From Tubulanus polymorphus (lineage: Eukaryota > Nemertea > Palaeonemertea > Tubulaniformes > Tubulanidae), in contig NC_134031.1 in assembly GCF_964204645.1 (NCBI RefSeq), forward strand, positions 18,535,307-18,599,306: a stretch of DNA of 64,000 nucleotides. Reading direction: 5' to 3'. Shown here in pieces: positions 1 to 12,065 of this stretch; the stretch's first letter is position 1; every line of letters begins with the position of its first letter. The translations under genes and the position numbers were made by a program. The notes under the pieces were generated by a model. The model was not told the origin of the DNA. It was given only the letters and a program-made list of their open reading frames with translations, and made no database searches.

Positions 1-427
1 GACTACGCCATATTGGTCAGCAAACATAGTAATAGATATATGATCATAACAGACCCTCGAAGTTTGTAAATCCCCTTATTAGTCGTTGTTTTATGAATAG
101 TCTCCAGGATCCAGTTCTGAGTAAAAATTTTTCATTTTCAATATGTAAAATCTTAACTGACAACTGTGGAACTGGATTCTCAGTCGTTGCCAAATAAACT
201 ATAACGTGTTTGACCTATTTATACTCAATGAATCATTGCGCCACCAAATCTGACGATGAATTTAACGATTGAAAAACATCACTTTTTCAATATTTATCAA
301 ACGCTGTATTTTTTTCTGATGTTCTTTCGACAATTTACACGACATCTAAATAGAAAACTATATCTTCCGATGTTAAAATCAGCATTTGACGAAGGCGAAA
401 TTGATTATATATAGATGGTAAAGTCTA
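1..427. other. AT-rich 3' flank of the first peptide gene
   Basis: I see no coding region here. It lies downstream of the minus-strand peptide gene that stops at 428 and should contain its 3' UTR. I found no clear minus-strand AATAAA. Around 160-182 there is one copy of the dispersed motif acaactgtggaactgg, which recurs through the window. Confidence 0.5.
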
Positions 428-3400
428 TTAGAATCCGTTTGACCAGTATCCAGTGCGGAACTGCTTGCATTTTCCGATGTGGCCCTTCACTCCTGTATAG
501 TATTTTGACCAGTACTGTATCGAACAGTAGTAACCCTGACAACAGTCGGACGATCGCAGACAAGATTTGGCGCATCGGTCGTAATTCGGGGATTCGAACC
601 AACCGTTACCCCAGAAATCACGGCGTAGCCTGAAAATAAAATTCAAGGGCCAGTTTTATAGACATATAGGAGCCAAGGAGTCGAGTGGGTGGTAATTCTT
701 TAGGTCTTATTATCACAAAAATTGATACACTATTCAAACATATCTATATGACCAGGACCCAATTGCACTGATAAGATTTGACTCAGAACTGTGGAACCGG
801 GTCCAGTATATGATGTCACCACGCCTGATTGGTTACTATCCCTAATGGTCACCGCACTGGCCAGTCAAAACTTATTCTTTAGGACTCATTCCAGTGCAAA
901 GGTTGAGACGCTTGACTGACAAGCTGGAGGTACCAGGTTCTAGGCAAGCCACGTTTCCAGCCCAGCCAGCTTTATGTTTAGTGGCCAGGACTTTTGTTGG
1001 AGTTTTGATGGCACTTTGTCTGAAAGCTTTTGCCGTCTTATTTTGAAAATGGAATTTGTGTGTCTTACCTATTCTGGATGAATTCCCTTGATCCGTCTTC
1101 GCCGGGGTCGTACGAACCTATAAAACATAATACAATACACAAACTTATAATCGAAGCAAATGAAGTGACACCAATTCGCTGTCAAAAACTTCGGAAGCGA
1201 AATGAGCCATGGTCATAACACACATGAAATACGAATGAACTCCAAAGCCGTTTTCTAAAGCCGATCATCATCTTAGTTCTAAATCTAACAACTTAAGACC
1301 AGTCTAAACTTATTTTGGTTCTATGGCCAATCAAATAACTTAAGGCCAGTCAGCTATTTAAGCTTACAACTTAACAGTCTGAGCTTAATTCTGGATAAGT
1401 TATCAATCTAACAACTTAAGAACAGGTTTGAATACTTAAGACCACTTTTAGACGTAAATCCTGAATGCGCTAGTTGGTGTAATGATAAAAGTCTGAAAAA
1501 AATTATAATTTACAGGAATGACGTACAGAGAGTGTGTCACGTGACCCCGTAGTTAATGGAGGCAAATATTCATTTGGTTAAGTGGAAATCGAGGAATAAT
1601 CTTGCTTCCGGTTAATCGTTTAACAATCCGTGGTCGGCAAACAGAGCAAATACATTAAGCGTCACTTTATTCGACAAACAATCCCTCAAACACTCACACA
1701 CATTTGTACATCTGAGTCGTATACCTTTCTTTCACAAGATCGCATACAATTTCCCTTCGCTAAAAGTGCATACAGTGAACTTATCGTTGTTTTTCGGGGG
1801 TTCATAAAAAGAAGCTATGGGTTCTTTCCAGCTGAACCTTAAGGTTCTCCAGCACGCCAAAGTGATAAAAAGGGGTTCGTTGTTATATGTGATTGAAGCT
1901 TTCAAAGAACCAAGAAATTGCGTTCCATTCATTTACAGGTTGAGTTCATTCAATTTTACTGCAAGTTCGTCATGAAGTAACTCGATACGTGGGATTGAAT
2001 TAGAACACCGTAAAAACGTCACCAAGTTGAGTGTGATCTTGAAAACAAGAAATTCTATTTCGCTTCGGGCTTCGCCGTTTTATTTTTCACATCGAACTGG
2101 ATCAAAAACGCGACAACAACGTGGTCGTAATTTTCAGAAATCTCGACACGATTAACACCGTGACTGAGAACGACTTTGAACCGCAATTACGTTCGAGGCT
2201 TTAAAGGCTACAAGTTCTAATCTTGAAGCTCGGGATTTCTTTATAGTTTAAAGGATAAATAAAACAAGATGGCGGCAGGGAACATTGATATTCTCGGAGG
2301 TGGTTTGTTTTACATCGCGCCTTTAGATCTAAACCCATTGTTTTTAGAGGACTTCTACATCAACATCTACCCGAGAAAAAACTACATTAAACTATCGGAC
2401 TATTTACACGTAGAAAACGATAAAAAAGTTATAAAAATGGATAAAATGATCTTCAACCATGTAATATATTTACTTCCAAAATTTCGATGTATTAAATAAG
2501 GCAGCCAAAAAACCCCAATCAGTCGCTTACCCGTTCAGACTGGTTGGAAGATTGTTTGAATGAACCGGAACCGAAATTCCCAATTATGTACTTCGATTAA
2601 AACAAAAAAATATGTAAACCTGACCGACGATCAGACAACTAAATAGCTGTACTTCGATTTCCGATTTCAAAATCAAGTTTCAAGTTTCGCTCCCGGCAGG
2701 TGTGGTGGGTTTGTAAGGGACACTCAATCAAAAAATTCAAACGAAATTTACCAACCAAATAAATAACAGGGTCAATCCCCATTTTAAGATCAAAGAATCT
2801 GATGGGAAAAAAGCCCATAGTTCGGTTCCTGGGTCCGTAATTTAGTCTAAACAACAACTAGGCTCGAAATGACCATAAGAATGAAATGACTAACGTAAAA
2901 TGTTGCTTTCTGTAGCCAGTTACATGCATCGGGTCGAATTGAATGTGGTTAGAGCGTTTATTTCGACCAGGTTATGATGGATTGTTATGTAAATTAATTT
3001 GAAACTGAACGCTTTTCCTTTCAAATAGTAGAATGAAACGCTATTTAAATCGAATGTGACAACCATCGAAGCAAACAAACTCTATTTTTCATCATTACGG
3101 GTTTAGGTAAAACTCCATCAAAATCTAATCATGAAATAAACATTCTGGATCCAGGTCCACAGTTGCAGGTTGATATACAATGTAACACCACGTATAGTTC
3201 AAAGATTCAAAAATGATTTTAAGTTTTCTACGAATTCGGGAGAGATCCTAATTCTTTTCATATCTAAATCTTAAGCTTTCTGTTACGGGAAACAAAGATC
3301 CACAGAAAAAATTAGTCCGAAGTCGTTACGTCTTCGAGAAACTATTTCTGGAGTCGACGCCAGTAACGCAAGATAATTGACAAGAATCTTGATCCGTTCT

Positions 3401-5787
3401 TCGAAGCTTAAGGAAAATTCTGATACCCCGCAATTGCCACCGCATCTTTCAAGTTCTACTTCTGCAAATTTAAAGGGTTTTAACGTCACTGCAATTTTCT
3501 TCGAGTATTATAATAAAATCTAGGCTCGTAATTTAGGAAAAACTGTGACATAAGGATCTGGTACTTCAGTGTACGAATCCGATAGCGTTTGCCGTCAGAA
3601 CGCGAGGTTTAGAGTTCCTAGCTCAGTCGACTGACGGCTGAACTAAGGGCTTTCGGAGCTAGCGCGCCCCGGGTCAAGATTTCCATTAGAAGACAAAGGG
3701 AGTCGTTTGATAGAATTAACGATAAAAGAAACGACACGGCATTCTAACAAGTTGCGACATTCAGTCTGATCCAACACACTTCCAACAGAATTAGAACTCC
3801 ACGTTCGACTGTGGCAATCGAGGATTCCACATGTGCCAAGCGAGGTTCCACTAGGGGTCAGTAGTGTGCATTCGGACACTTCTCGGTTTCGATTAGAATC
3901 GTTCCATAAGTTTTCGAATTCTGCGACTGGTCATTTGAACTATATATGCTAGAACTCTCGAGATCGCTCTGAGTTTGTCAAGTGACACAAATCGCCTAAT
4001 GTTTTATGTCGGAGGCTTTGAATCTAAATAAAAATTACTAGAAAATGACTATTTGACCGAGCAATCAAACCCTGGTAAGCGAGGATGGGTTCCGTGTTCC
4101 TACCAGAGTTTTTTTTTTATGTCATCACGCATCAAAGTATATTCATATGTTACAAGTTAAGCATGAACCATCACTACCCAGGGGGCGACGCTATCGGATT
4201 AGAATCCCGCCAAGGACGGTTCAGTTGACTAAGGTCATTTTTGTTTTGTCAAAATTCATATTCGTTCATGAATCAATAATGAAACTCCGTTTACATTTCC
4301 CCGTGTTTATCGCATGTATAGTAGTAGAGTTAGAATTGGTTTGTTATTCTGCAATCGTGCGGTGGATAATTAAATTCATCAGCTATTCTTCAGAAACTAC
4401 CACTGATATTCGCGTGCGTCTTGCTCACAAACCCAGTCTCGGTTTAACACGTCGTGTTCAGTTGAGTTGGCGTCGAAGTCACGAAACTTAAGGAACAATA
4501 ATTCCGTCATCTTTGAGATGACCTGCATTACGGATTTAATTATTAGGGGTCTCGGCCACAAATTGTACAGCCATTGATTTGCAGGAGTCATTCGTTTTAT
4601 CAAAATTTATAGAATATTGTATCAAATATTGTATAATATGCAAATATTTATACCATCATTAATTCGATGAAATAAGTTAAGCAATTCATTCATAATTTCA
4701 TTTCGTTATATTCGCAATGAAATAATTGGCATTATCCTATTCGGGACAAAATTCTAGGTTTGTTATGTAAACACCGGCCCTCCGTCGTGCAAACGTCCAT
4801 GACGGACCGTAGCATATTTTAGTGATATCCTTTGAGACACTTTGAAATACGATGACCCTATCCCACATTATAGATGGGGTCCCTGTGCCCTGTCCAAACA
4901 CTATAACAAATCCCAGAATCACCCCAACATGACTTAGACCTGCGACGTCAAACATAAAGCCATTCCCGCTAACTACTTAACCGTCGTCGAAGGGAGAGGG
5001 CGCCACTTGCTGGTCATAACTGGCGAACTACGAGTTCACAGCGAAGTGAGCGTCGCAAACTCTCGCGCCGAAAACAAAGTTTTTGATTACCCTAGTACTT
5101 TCAGTTGCAGTGCCTCTATTCTACGTTATCATTATCTGATGACGAGAGTTCCATACTGGCAGCTCTCAGCCAATATGAAGTACAATAGTATGAGAGGCGT
5201 AGATGTTGGCACAGAATCTGGTATTGATCGAAATGAGCAACGTTTGGGGCCGTGTTCAATACGGGAACAAAAGACTCGGGTAATTAACTAGTAAAATGTC
5301 TCTTTTGTAGTAGAAACGTCTGATGGTTTTATATTTAACCGACCAACCATCCTTTATCGATCTGTTTACGGTACAGATGGTAATATAAACATGAAGAAAA
5401 ACCAGCGATCGGCGATAGGTGCCCCACCCATTCTAGCTGTTTGAATAAAATATCTCGGTCAGAAGTTGCCTGATACGATAGCTTTTTTACAAAATAATGT
5501 GATATTGAATAGCTAATATTCGAAAAAATGTAGTAGACTCTGTTATACTCGGTAGCTTATAAATTGGAAAGAGTAGATCGAATACCGAATCAAGATTCAG
5601 GACCCAGTTCCATTGGATGAGTAAACGTTTTTTTTTTTTCAATAGTTCAATTCTTCGAATTTCCTGGTGTTGAATTCCGTGTTGCATAATATTTCAACTA
5701 ACCTTTCAATGCTGGCAGAGCAACAGCACAGCAAATGTAACAAAGCACAAGGCCGGAGAAGACAACAATTGTGGATGATGTCGACAT
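428..5787 (-). CDS. Secreted cystine-knot-type peptide precursor (signal, pro region, RLRR site, six-Cys mature peptide)
   Basis: My model has three coding exons on the minus strand: 5787-5703 (85 nt), 1117-1069 (49 nt) and 629-428 (202 nt), giving 111 residues. Exon 1 starts 13 nt after a good acceptor (near 5801) and encodes a hydrophobic, Cys-containing signal peptide of about 24 residues. Exon 2 encodes a short acidic pro segment. Exon 3 opens with the end of a basic RLRR site (residues 45-48), a typical proprotein-convertase cleavage site. The mature part has Cys at 64, 68, 74, 75, 80 and 99, spacing C-x3-C-x5-CC-x4-C-x18-C, the order seen in inhibitor-cystine-knot peptides. Donors are gttagt and gtaaga, acceptors end in ttatag and ttttcag, and phases match at both junctions. 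Intron 1 is about 4.6 kb and could hide another exon. Such peptides can be hormones, defence peptides or venom-type peptides; the sequence does not say which. I see the exons and cysteines; the role is inferred. Confidence 0.72.
1285..1452. repeat. Degenerate short repeats around aacttaagaccag
   Basis: Variants of caacttaagaccagt recur about five times over roughly 170 bp, with spacing too irregular for a clean tandem array. The block lies in intron 1 of the first peptide gene. Confidence 0.45.
2269..2499 (+). CDS. Hypothetical 76-residue ORF
   Basis: An ATG in good context (acaagATGGCGG) opens a 76-codon frame that ends in TAA. I do not recognise the product. It has no signal peptide and no obvious membrane segment; it is moderately charged and aromatic-rich. 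It lies on the plus strand inside the long intron 1 of the minus-strand peptide gene. It could be a small gene, a first exon, a fragment of a retrocopy or chance. The good start context and lack of repeats are the only reasons to list it. Confidence 0.2.
   Translation: MAAGNIDILGGGLFYIAPLDLNPLFLEDFYINIYPRKNYIKLSDYLHVENDKKVIKMDKMIFNHVIYLLPKFRCIK
2509..2810. repeat. Dispersed repeat, copy 1
   Basis: About 300 bp, beginning near caatcagtcgcttacc and including ggttcagactggttg, tgaatgaaccggaacc and tttgtaagggacact. It matches 36846-37060 in the same order with many substitutions. It has no coding capacity and is probably a SINE-like or MITE-like family. Confidence 0.6.
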
Positions 5788-6048
5788 GATTATTTCTGCT
5801 CTGAAAATGAAAAAAAAGATATGCATAACAGGGGAATTTATTTTCGGTACAAATATAATGCATTAGCCGGTTCCTTGAGATGATTCAGTCGTCATCGACT
5901 GAGAGATGGAACAATTGGACGAAAAAATATAATCGAAAACTTAATGTCCTTTGTATACCCGTTTTGACTTCATGTTGGTCGCATTAGAGCACGATGTCGT
6001 ATACGTTTTAACAGCGGAACTGAGATCTAGAGTCTAATTGAATCAACA
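5788..6048. other. 5' UTR start and upstream intron of the first peptide gene
   Basis: Positions 5788-5800 are 5' UTR on the coding exon. A minus-strand acceptor (ttcattttcag) sits just beyond 5800, so a further upstream non-coding exon and the promoter must lie at higher coordinates. I could not locate them. Confidence 0.4.
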
Positions 6049-6310
6049 CGGCCGCGGAACTGGGTCCACTGTCAAATGAAACCCACGCAACTGTGGAACA
6101 GGATCCACGGTCAAATGAAACCCACGCAACTGTGCAACAGGATCCTGAGTCAAATGAAACCCACGCAACTGTGCAACAGGATCCAGAGTCAAATGAAAGC
6201 CACGCAACTGTGGAACTGGGTCCAGAGTAGAAACTGGCCCTAAACAAATGTGGATGTGAATCCGAGTCGAAACTGTGATCACCAAACAACTGCGGAACGG
6301 GGTCAAGAGT
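6049..6310. repeat. 39-bp minisatellite
   Basis: Units beginning gtcaaatgaaacccacgcaa start at 6071, 6110, 6149 and 6188, an exact 39-bp period, with degenerate copies on both sides. Each unit contains aactgtggaac followed by aggatcca or gggtcca. Because 39 is divisible by 3, the array reads through as a 13-residue repeat on the minus strand, but there is no other sign of a gene. Confidence 0.85.
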
Positions 6311-6319
6311 CAAATGTTT

Positions 6320-8216
6320 TCAGTCAAATGCTACAATTACAACTGCTGCTGATTCACAGAAACTGTAGAAGTCTCCGTCGTGTCCCAATTAGTCTGCTCA
6401 AAACACGTTTAGATTTTGAAAATGATTGATCAATCTCCACCAACTGACTCTCAACTCTTGCACGATTTTATTTCGCAAACGATTCATCTTCATGATGCGT
6501 TTTCTCATACGCTAAATGTTCATGGATCGGGATTGACGATGAGTCGAGAATTGTAAATCGTAAATCGTGAATCGATGAAACATGATTTTTGTAAAGATAC
6601 TTTGTTTCAATTGCGCGCGAACAAATCTAAACAAACACTGAAAACGCTCAAAACTAATCTAACAGAGTTTATTTCACCACCAGAAAGGGATTCATTTTCC
6701 TGAGTACCCCTCCTAACATCCCGATATCCTGTGTGCATAAAGTTTTAAAACGTCTGAAATGGAACCAGTTTTGACATTATCCAGTGTGGTTTCATATAAC
6801 ATTCCATCATAAACCTCGAATGCATCCGAATATTATCGTGTCCTTCCTTACAGTTTCCCACGGAGTTTCAGCTATTTCTGCCACCACGAGTTCAAAAGGT
6901 AATAAACATGAAAAACATTAATATCTTAACTATCCTTGAACGGCAGCACCTACGTGGCGTATATCATCCCTATTTTGAACATTGGACTGCAATTAAATTC
7001 TAGCTCCACAGTTTGACTCAAAATCAGTTCTTTGATGTGAGTTGTTTAATTCAAGAAAAACATCGTAATTCAAAATCCGTTCCGTCAACTCTTGAACCGT
7101 GAAATCTGATAAAGATGATGATGATGATGATAATAATGCTAATGATAATTGTAATAATTGATTTTCATATATGGCGCTGTGATGCGTAATTGGAAAATCA
7201 CGGCGATTTACACAAAAGAGCATAAAGAATATACGTATTAAGTAAATTTTAATCAGGAACTGATTCTGAAGTTGAGAATCACGAATTACTGTTTTCTGAG
7301 AGCGGGCAAAGTTCAAAACCTACGCAAAAAATGACACCGACGCCGACGCCGCTGCTGCCTCGTCCAAAGCGTGCGTTTAATTTCGTCGCATGTTTTCTAA
7401 TGCCAATCGGATTTATGAGAGTAATTATGAAGACAGTCGTCAGTGAGATGGATGTAATAAAACCCGACACGCTCTTATTCGATCGGTATCATTGGAAACC
7501 ACGTGACGACCGTGATATTCCTTTTGCAAGGTGCCCGAAATTATGTCCTTGTTTAAATCTCTTTTGGTATGTTTACGTTCACAAAAAAATCCGTTGTCAA
7601 TAGAATTTGTATGACCACCGATATGGCGCAACCACTCCTAAGATAACACAAGCTTCAAGATTTCTATAGACGCTATTCTATTACCAAATTACATCACCCT
7701 TATGACGTCATCTCGTTGTTGTCTAGTTGCGGTTGAAAATGCCAATTATGACATCACCTAGTCGTAGTGGGGCTATAGGATCTCTAGAGAACAAGGCTAC
7801 GGCGAAACATGGACTCATAAAAAACGAATAAGTCCAACGACGAATTCATCAGACGGCGGTGGAAGTGTTACAGGTGCAATACGAGACAATCAACAACAAC
7901 ACCTTGCGACGGTCCAGATCACGTGATTCAGCGCACTTACTTCCACCGGAAACGGTAAATGGGACGGGGGAAGTGCGGACTGCGTCACGAACGAGACGAA
8001 GACAAACTAACCACCAATTCATCATCGATAGCACAATCAGTTTCCGACGAGCGGTAAAATATTTTCGGTATTTTCGCGCGACGTCTCGAAGAAGGAAACC
8101 GATGCTTATTATTCGCAGATATACAGAAAACCTGTTATTGTGAAGTTTCACTCGACACAGTTATCTCAATCCCAGGCAAATCACAATTATCTTAGAACCG
8201 TAAAATATCAGTTTCA
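6320..8216. other. No confident gene; partly CpG-rich
   Basis: Several frames of 60-100 codons are open on both strands around 7280-8150, but they overlap each other and show no recognisable domain. CpG content is higher around 7330-7400 and 7900-8090 than in the flanks, so a promoter or 5' exon for the minus-strand peptide gene could lie here. A (gat)n-like tract sits at about 7112-7145. Confidence 0.35.
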
Positions 8217-8420
8217 TTGTATTTGCGAAAAGTGACTCAGTTCTACAGTTGCGCGAGTTTAATCTCTGACTCGGGATTCAGTTCCATGGTTGTGTGGTTT
8301 CAATTTGACTCTGGACTTAGATCCACAGTTGTGTGGGTTCAATCTTATTCTGAACCCAGTTCCACAGTTGCGGGTCTTACTCTAGATTCAGTTTTCCACA
8401 GTTTTAATGGTTCTATCTAA
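8217..8420. repeat. Inverted, diverged copies of the 39-bp minisatellite
   Basis: Motifs such as agttccacagttg, tgtgtgggttcaat and gattcagttcca are the reverse complement of the array at 6049-6310. About four or five degenerate units are visible. Confidence 0.7.
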
Positions 8421-8564
8421 CACTAACCCGGCTCCGTTGAGCCCAATATTATGATGATTCTAGCTATGATTTGACTTGGGGTTATTTTCTAGTTTTTGAA
8501 TCGCCACTGCAATAGTTGACAATGAGGGAGAATTATAAAGAGTTATGCGATGTGAAAATAATTG

Positions 8565-8730
8565 GTGCAGCTAATGACGAGCTTACGGTCAGTTCACAGT
8601 TCAGTTTAGACGCTTTTAAATGTGAACGGTCAGACACGGCAGGCTTGCCCGCAGTAATGACAGAAATAAGCGTGCATTTCTTGCTGAAAGTTCCTTCTCT
8701 TTTTGTCAGAGTTCGGCATTAGTCAGTCAG
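8565..8730. repeat. Left copy of a duplicated non-coding block
   Basis: From aaataattggtgcagct to agtcagtca this block matches 12982-13138 at high identity, with small indels. It marks one end of the segmental duplication that also contains GPCR genes A and B. Confidence 0.8.
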
Positions 8731-10506
8731 CACCCCGAAGGAAAAAACTTATAACAAGTCCGACATCTGATAATTTGCAACCCGTCTCTGTAAGGATTTC
8801 AGAGATCTACCAGAGGACAATTATAGATGTCCGTAAACACCAGAACACAATTTCATCGTTCTGAACACCCGGTCAAACCGTTTTGTTTACACAGTCAACA
8901 GAGAGTCCAATGAACTCAATTCCACAGTTTCGATGAAAGCAACATTTGAATATCATGCGATATGTGACCGTGCACCTAATTACAGACTGTGTGAGACTGT
9001 TAGCGGTACAGAAAGTATATTCAGAATTCTTTCATTATAGAAGCAACCGATCATGGCGTGTTTCAAATTTATTGACTCTGGAGTAGAATTGAACTATCAA
9101 CTATGAATAAAACCTATTTAGCGATATTTACTTCACGAACTGATATAAATATTACATAATATGATAGATCAATGGAGAATCTAATGGACTCCTTGTGAAT
9201 CGGCGAGGCAACAATTCCGCCTTTCTTTCCCGGAATACTGGCGATCGTCAATACAAATAGTTATGAATTATTCTCCATATGTTTATAACAGTCTCTGCCG
9301 CAATTCTCTTCGAAACAAAAATAATCAAATGATTTATACATGAATTGATTTCTGAAGCATCGCCGATTTGGTTCGTGATTAACTACGACTCTTTAAGATT
9401 AACAAGCTGATTAAGTTCATTGCACCTGATGATGCCTGCTAATCAACATATGAAAACGTTGTGGTTCAAGCTACAATAAATCGAAAAAAATGAAATCTCG
9501 TAATTTCCTGTGTTCGCTATTTCATTTAAGATCTAAAATGATTTGTTTTTCTCAACAAAAAATAGTTTCAATTCAGCTTATATTTTTCTTATAAACATAT
9601 TCATTACAGGAAACATTACCGTACATACAGTTACATCTTACTTAATCAATAAATGCAAGTTAAATCTTACTTAAGAAAAGCGGACAAATATTTCACTGTC
9701 CTAATGACACGATTCCCTGGACTCAATTTCGCTGAGTTTTATTTAATTCGAAAAACAAGAACGATTAAATACAAGGTCGTAACATTGACTTAACTAAATG
9801 AGAAATCATAGAATATTTCATTCAAAGAGAAGAGCGAAAACCGAAATGAATAGAATTTGAATTAAACAATCATTTCTATGGTGAACTTTCTTAATTCCGA
9901 AAAAAGTGAAAAAAAGAGCCACTCTTACCAGTAGGTTAAAACTCTTAGAATTTCCAGAGAGGTAAAGTAAGTTGTTGTTGTTAGTGATGCTGCGATGTCT
10001 GTGATGCTGCCCGCTTCCTCTGAGGTACCTGTATTGATAGATGTTGCAGCGACCGTTTCAGTTTTGTCGATCTCGTCGATAGCGTTAACTCAGCGAACAG
10101 AATCTGAATAGTCTCCCTACCACAATTTATAAGCGATCAGTTCACACGGGGGCTGCGATTTTAGCACTTATTACTTAAGAATATATCATAATTACAATTA
10201 GTAACCATTAAAATCTGATCGCATTTCTATTTTCTCATTAACGAATGCGTGTGTAATTCCACTAAGTTGTTTTCGAAGTAACAGAAATTCAAATTGACTC
10301 TTAGCTAGTTTCTCGAAGGCGTACATAGGTGTGAGGTTACCAAGGATATGCTGTTTATTTTGACGAGTTAACCCGACACCGCTGCGGACTGTTTTAAGTA
10401 ATTATTATGTATTCTTAGAAATCCCTTTCCCTCTCTACCCGCCTTGCCTCCGGTTAAGCTCGATTGTAAGATATGAAGATATTTAAAATTTTAGCTACAG
10501 CGTCGT
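8731..10506. other. 1.75 kb present only in the left duplication unit
   Basis: In the right unit the shared block is followed by GPCR B after about 160 bp; here the gap to GPCR A is about 1.78 kb. No gene is recognised. A minus-strand frame at about 10080-9905 is rich in Thr, Ser and acidic codons and could be an orphan exon, but it has no clear splice sites. The rest is AT-rich. Confidence 0.45.
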
Positions 10507-11454
10507 TCACGACGGTTTCTTCTCGAAGATCAAATTCTGTAATTCGATTCTGATTTCTTTTCCCGTCATCAGATACAAGTAGAGATTAAACGAGTAATTT
10601 ATCATTAAGATGTCGGTGAAAATGGCGAAAATGTTTTTCAATTCTGGATTTGTCCAGACAATAGGACTGAGGATAAATGTTGGGAATGTTGTAACCATGA
10701 AGAATATGCACAGTAACAGAACCAACACGGTTACCTGGTTCGAGTATTTCGATGCTTGAGTTGTTTCCGATTTGCCTTTTTTTCTTAATAAAGTGATAGA
10801 AGTTATTGTGGACATGACAGTTAACGAAGTGAACGGGCCTATAGAGACAAGAATAGACGATAGCAAGGGTTTGGTAAATTCGGGAACATTTCTAATGATA
10901 CAACCGTTGTCACTTATATCAATGGTTACAAATAAAAAACTAAAGCTCAACGCTTCAAAGCAAACTACGGAGAAACATAGTTTAGACGCTGTATTCGGGC
11001 TCCAGAAACGAGGACCTCTAAACGGAAAACAAACGACACACATTCGCTCGGTAGCTACGAGGACCAGCGTCCACGGACTGCTCGAAAGACCAACTGTTAC
11101 AAAATACTCAAGAAATATACATTGAATTCGAGTCGGCGGTTTGATCAGTAACCTTCCATAGAAAACGTAAGATATAACGTTTAAATACTTCATCGAATAA
11201 ATGAACAGAACTAAAGTGTCGCAGACGGCTAGTTGAACGAACATACGACTGAAAGAACGTCGCCATAGTTTACGTTGCCGCATAACTATCACGATGAGCA
11301 GATTACCGATGAATCCGAGAATAAAACAAAGACTAGCGAATACGAGGTAATACCAAAGGTAGATTCCGTTTATCGTAGTTGCAGCAATTACGATGGCTGT
11401 GTAGATATTAGTGGGATATGTGCGATTCTGAAGATTAAGTAAAGCCACAGCCAT
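10507..11454 (-). CDS. Class A (rhodopsin-like) GPCR, copy A, intronless
   Basis: A 315-residue plasma-membrane receptor with seven hydrophobic segments in one exon. Landmarks: a sequon NRT at 10-12; Asn51 in TM1 (GFIGNLL); LAVCD with Asp79 in TM2; Cys112 at the top of TM3 and Cys185 in ECL2, the usual disulfide pair; ERM at 136-138 in place of DRY; a basic third intracellular loop (RKKGKSE, about 224-230); and in TM7 Asn290 with Tyr294, an NPxxY variant lacking Pro. The C-terminal tail is short and basic. The 11454 ATG is the first in frame. Copy B on the same strand is about four-fifths identical by eye. The ligand is unknown; a peptide or amine receptor is possible. The Glu-Arg-Met and missing Pro are shared by both copies, so they are family traits rather than decay. 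Confidence 0.88.
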   Translation of the reverse strand: MAVALLNLQNRTYPTNIYTAIVIAATTINGIYLWYYLVFASLCFILGFIGNLLIVIVMRQRKLWRRSFSRMFVQLAVCDTLVLFIYSMKYLNVISYVFYGRLLIKPPTRIQCIFLEYFVTVGLSSSPWTLVLVATERMCVVCFPFRGPRFWSPNTASKLCFSVVCFEALSFSFLFVTIDISDNGCIIRNVPEFTKPLLSSILVSIGPFTSLTVMSTITSITLLRKKGKSETTQASKYSNQVTVLVLLLCIFFMVTTFPTFILSPIVWTNPELKNIFAIFTDILMINYSFNLYLYLMTGKEIRIELQNLIFEKKPS

Positions 11455-11764
11455 TGCAGTTGCCAGACAATACTCTCAATTACAGCTCACTAATTACTGA
11501 AACTATATCGAAAGTTATATAGATTTCACAAACGTCCGCGACTTCTTCTTTCTTTCGTAAATTTAAATGACCTTCAGTTTCCCTACTCGCGTCGTATATG
11601 AAAATATCAAGGTAAATCAAATTGTCCCCAGAATCCAAAATATTCGTTAGTTCTTCAAAAACTGCACATTATGCTCACCGAAATATCTTATTCGACGCGT
11701 CAAATCCGACGATATCGTTGATAAACACCCAAAACTAAAGCTAGGGACACATGCACATTATCTT

Positions 11765-12065
11765 ACCAATATCATACTATCACATTTACACACATCAAAC
11801 TATCATATTTTACCTAGCTTTTTTCCCATACCATACTATCACATTTACCGATACCAAACTATCAAATTTACCTTTACCAAACTATCACATTTACACATAT
11901 AAACTATAAACAATAAACTATATCAAACTATCATATTTAATCTGACTTTTTACCCACCACCAAACTACCACAATTTACCCATATCAAGCTATGCTTTTAC
12001 CAAACTATCATGTTTTACCAAACTATCACATTTTACTTATATCAAACTCGAATCAGAACATTTAA
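11765..12065. repeat. Degenerate repeat field (catatcaaactatcacattta)
   Basis: About ten variants of accatatcaaactatcacat occur with irregular spacing. A shorter field of the same motif is at 14500-14640, in the same position upstream of GPCR B. Confidence 0.7.

Noticed and set aside
428-646. tRNA-like B box (ggattcgaacc) near 590, suggesting a tRNA or SINE
   Set aside because: The stretch is better explained as a coding exon with a clean acceptor and six ordered cysteines; no A box or cloverleaf was found.
4147-4491. 114-codon plus-strand frame
   Set aside because: No domain, signal or splice context; the frame has no similarity to anything I know and lies in an intron of the minus-strand peptide gene.
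6008-6313. 101-codon minus-strand frame with 13-residue repeats, resembling a repetitive protein
   Set aside because: It is only the 39-bp minisatellite read in frame; the same happens in another frame of the array.
7849-8151. Overlapping frames of about 100 codons on both strands
   Set aside because: Open frames on both strands are expected in a CpG-rich patch; neither shows a recognisable protein.
10772-11125. 117-codon plus-strand frame opposite GPCR A
   Set aside because: It is the antisense shadow of the receptor gene; the same shadow exists opposite GPCR B.
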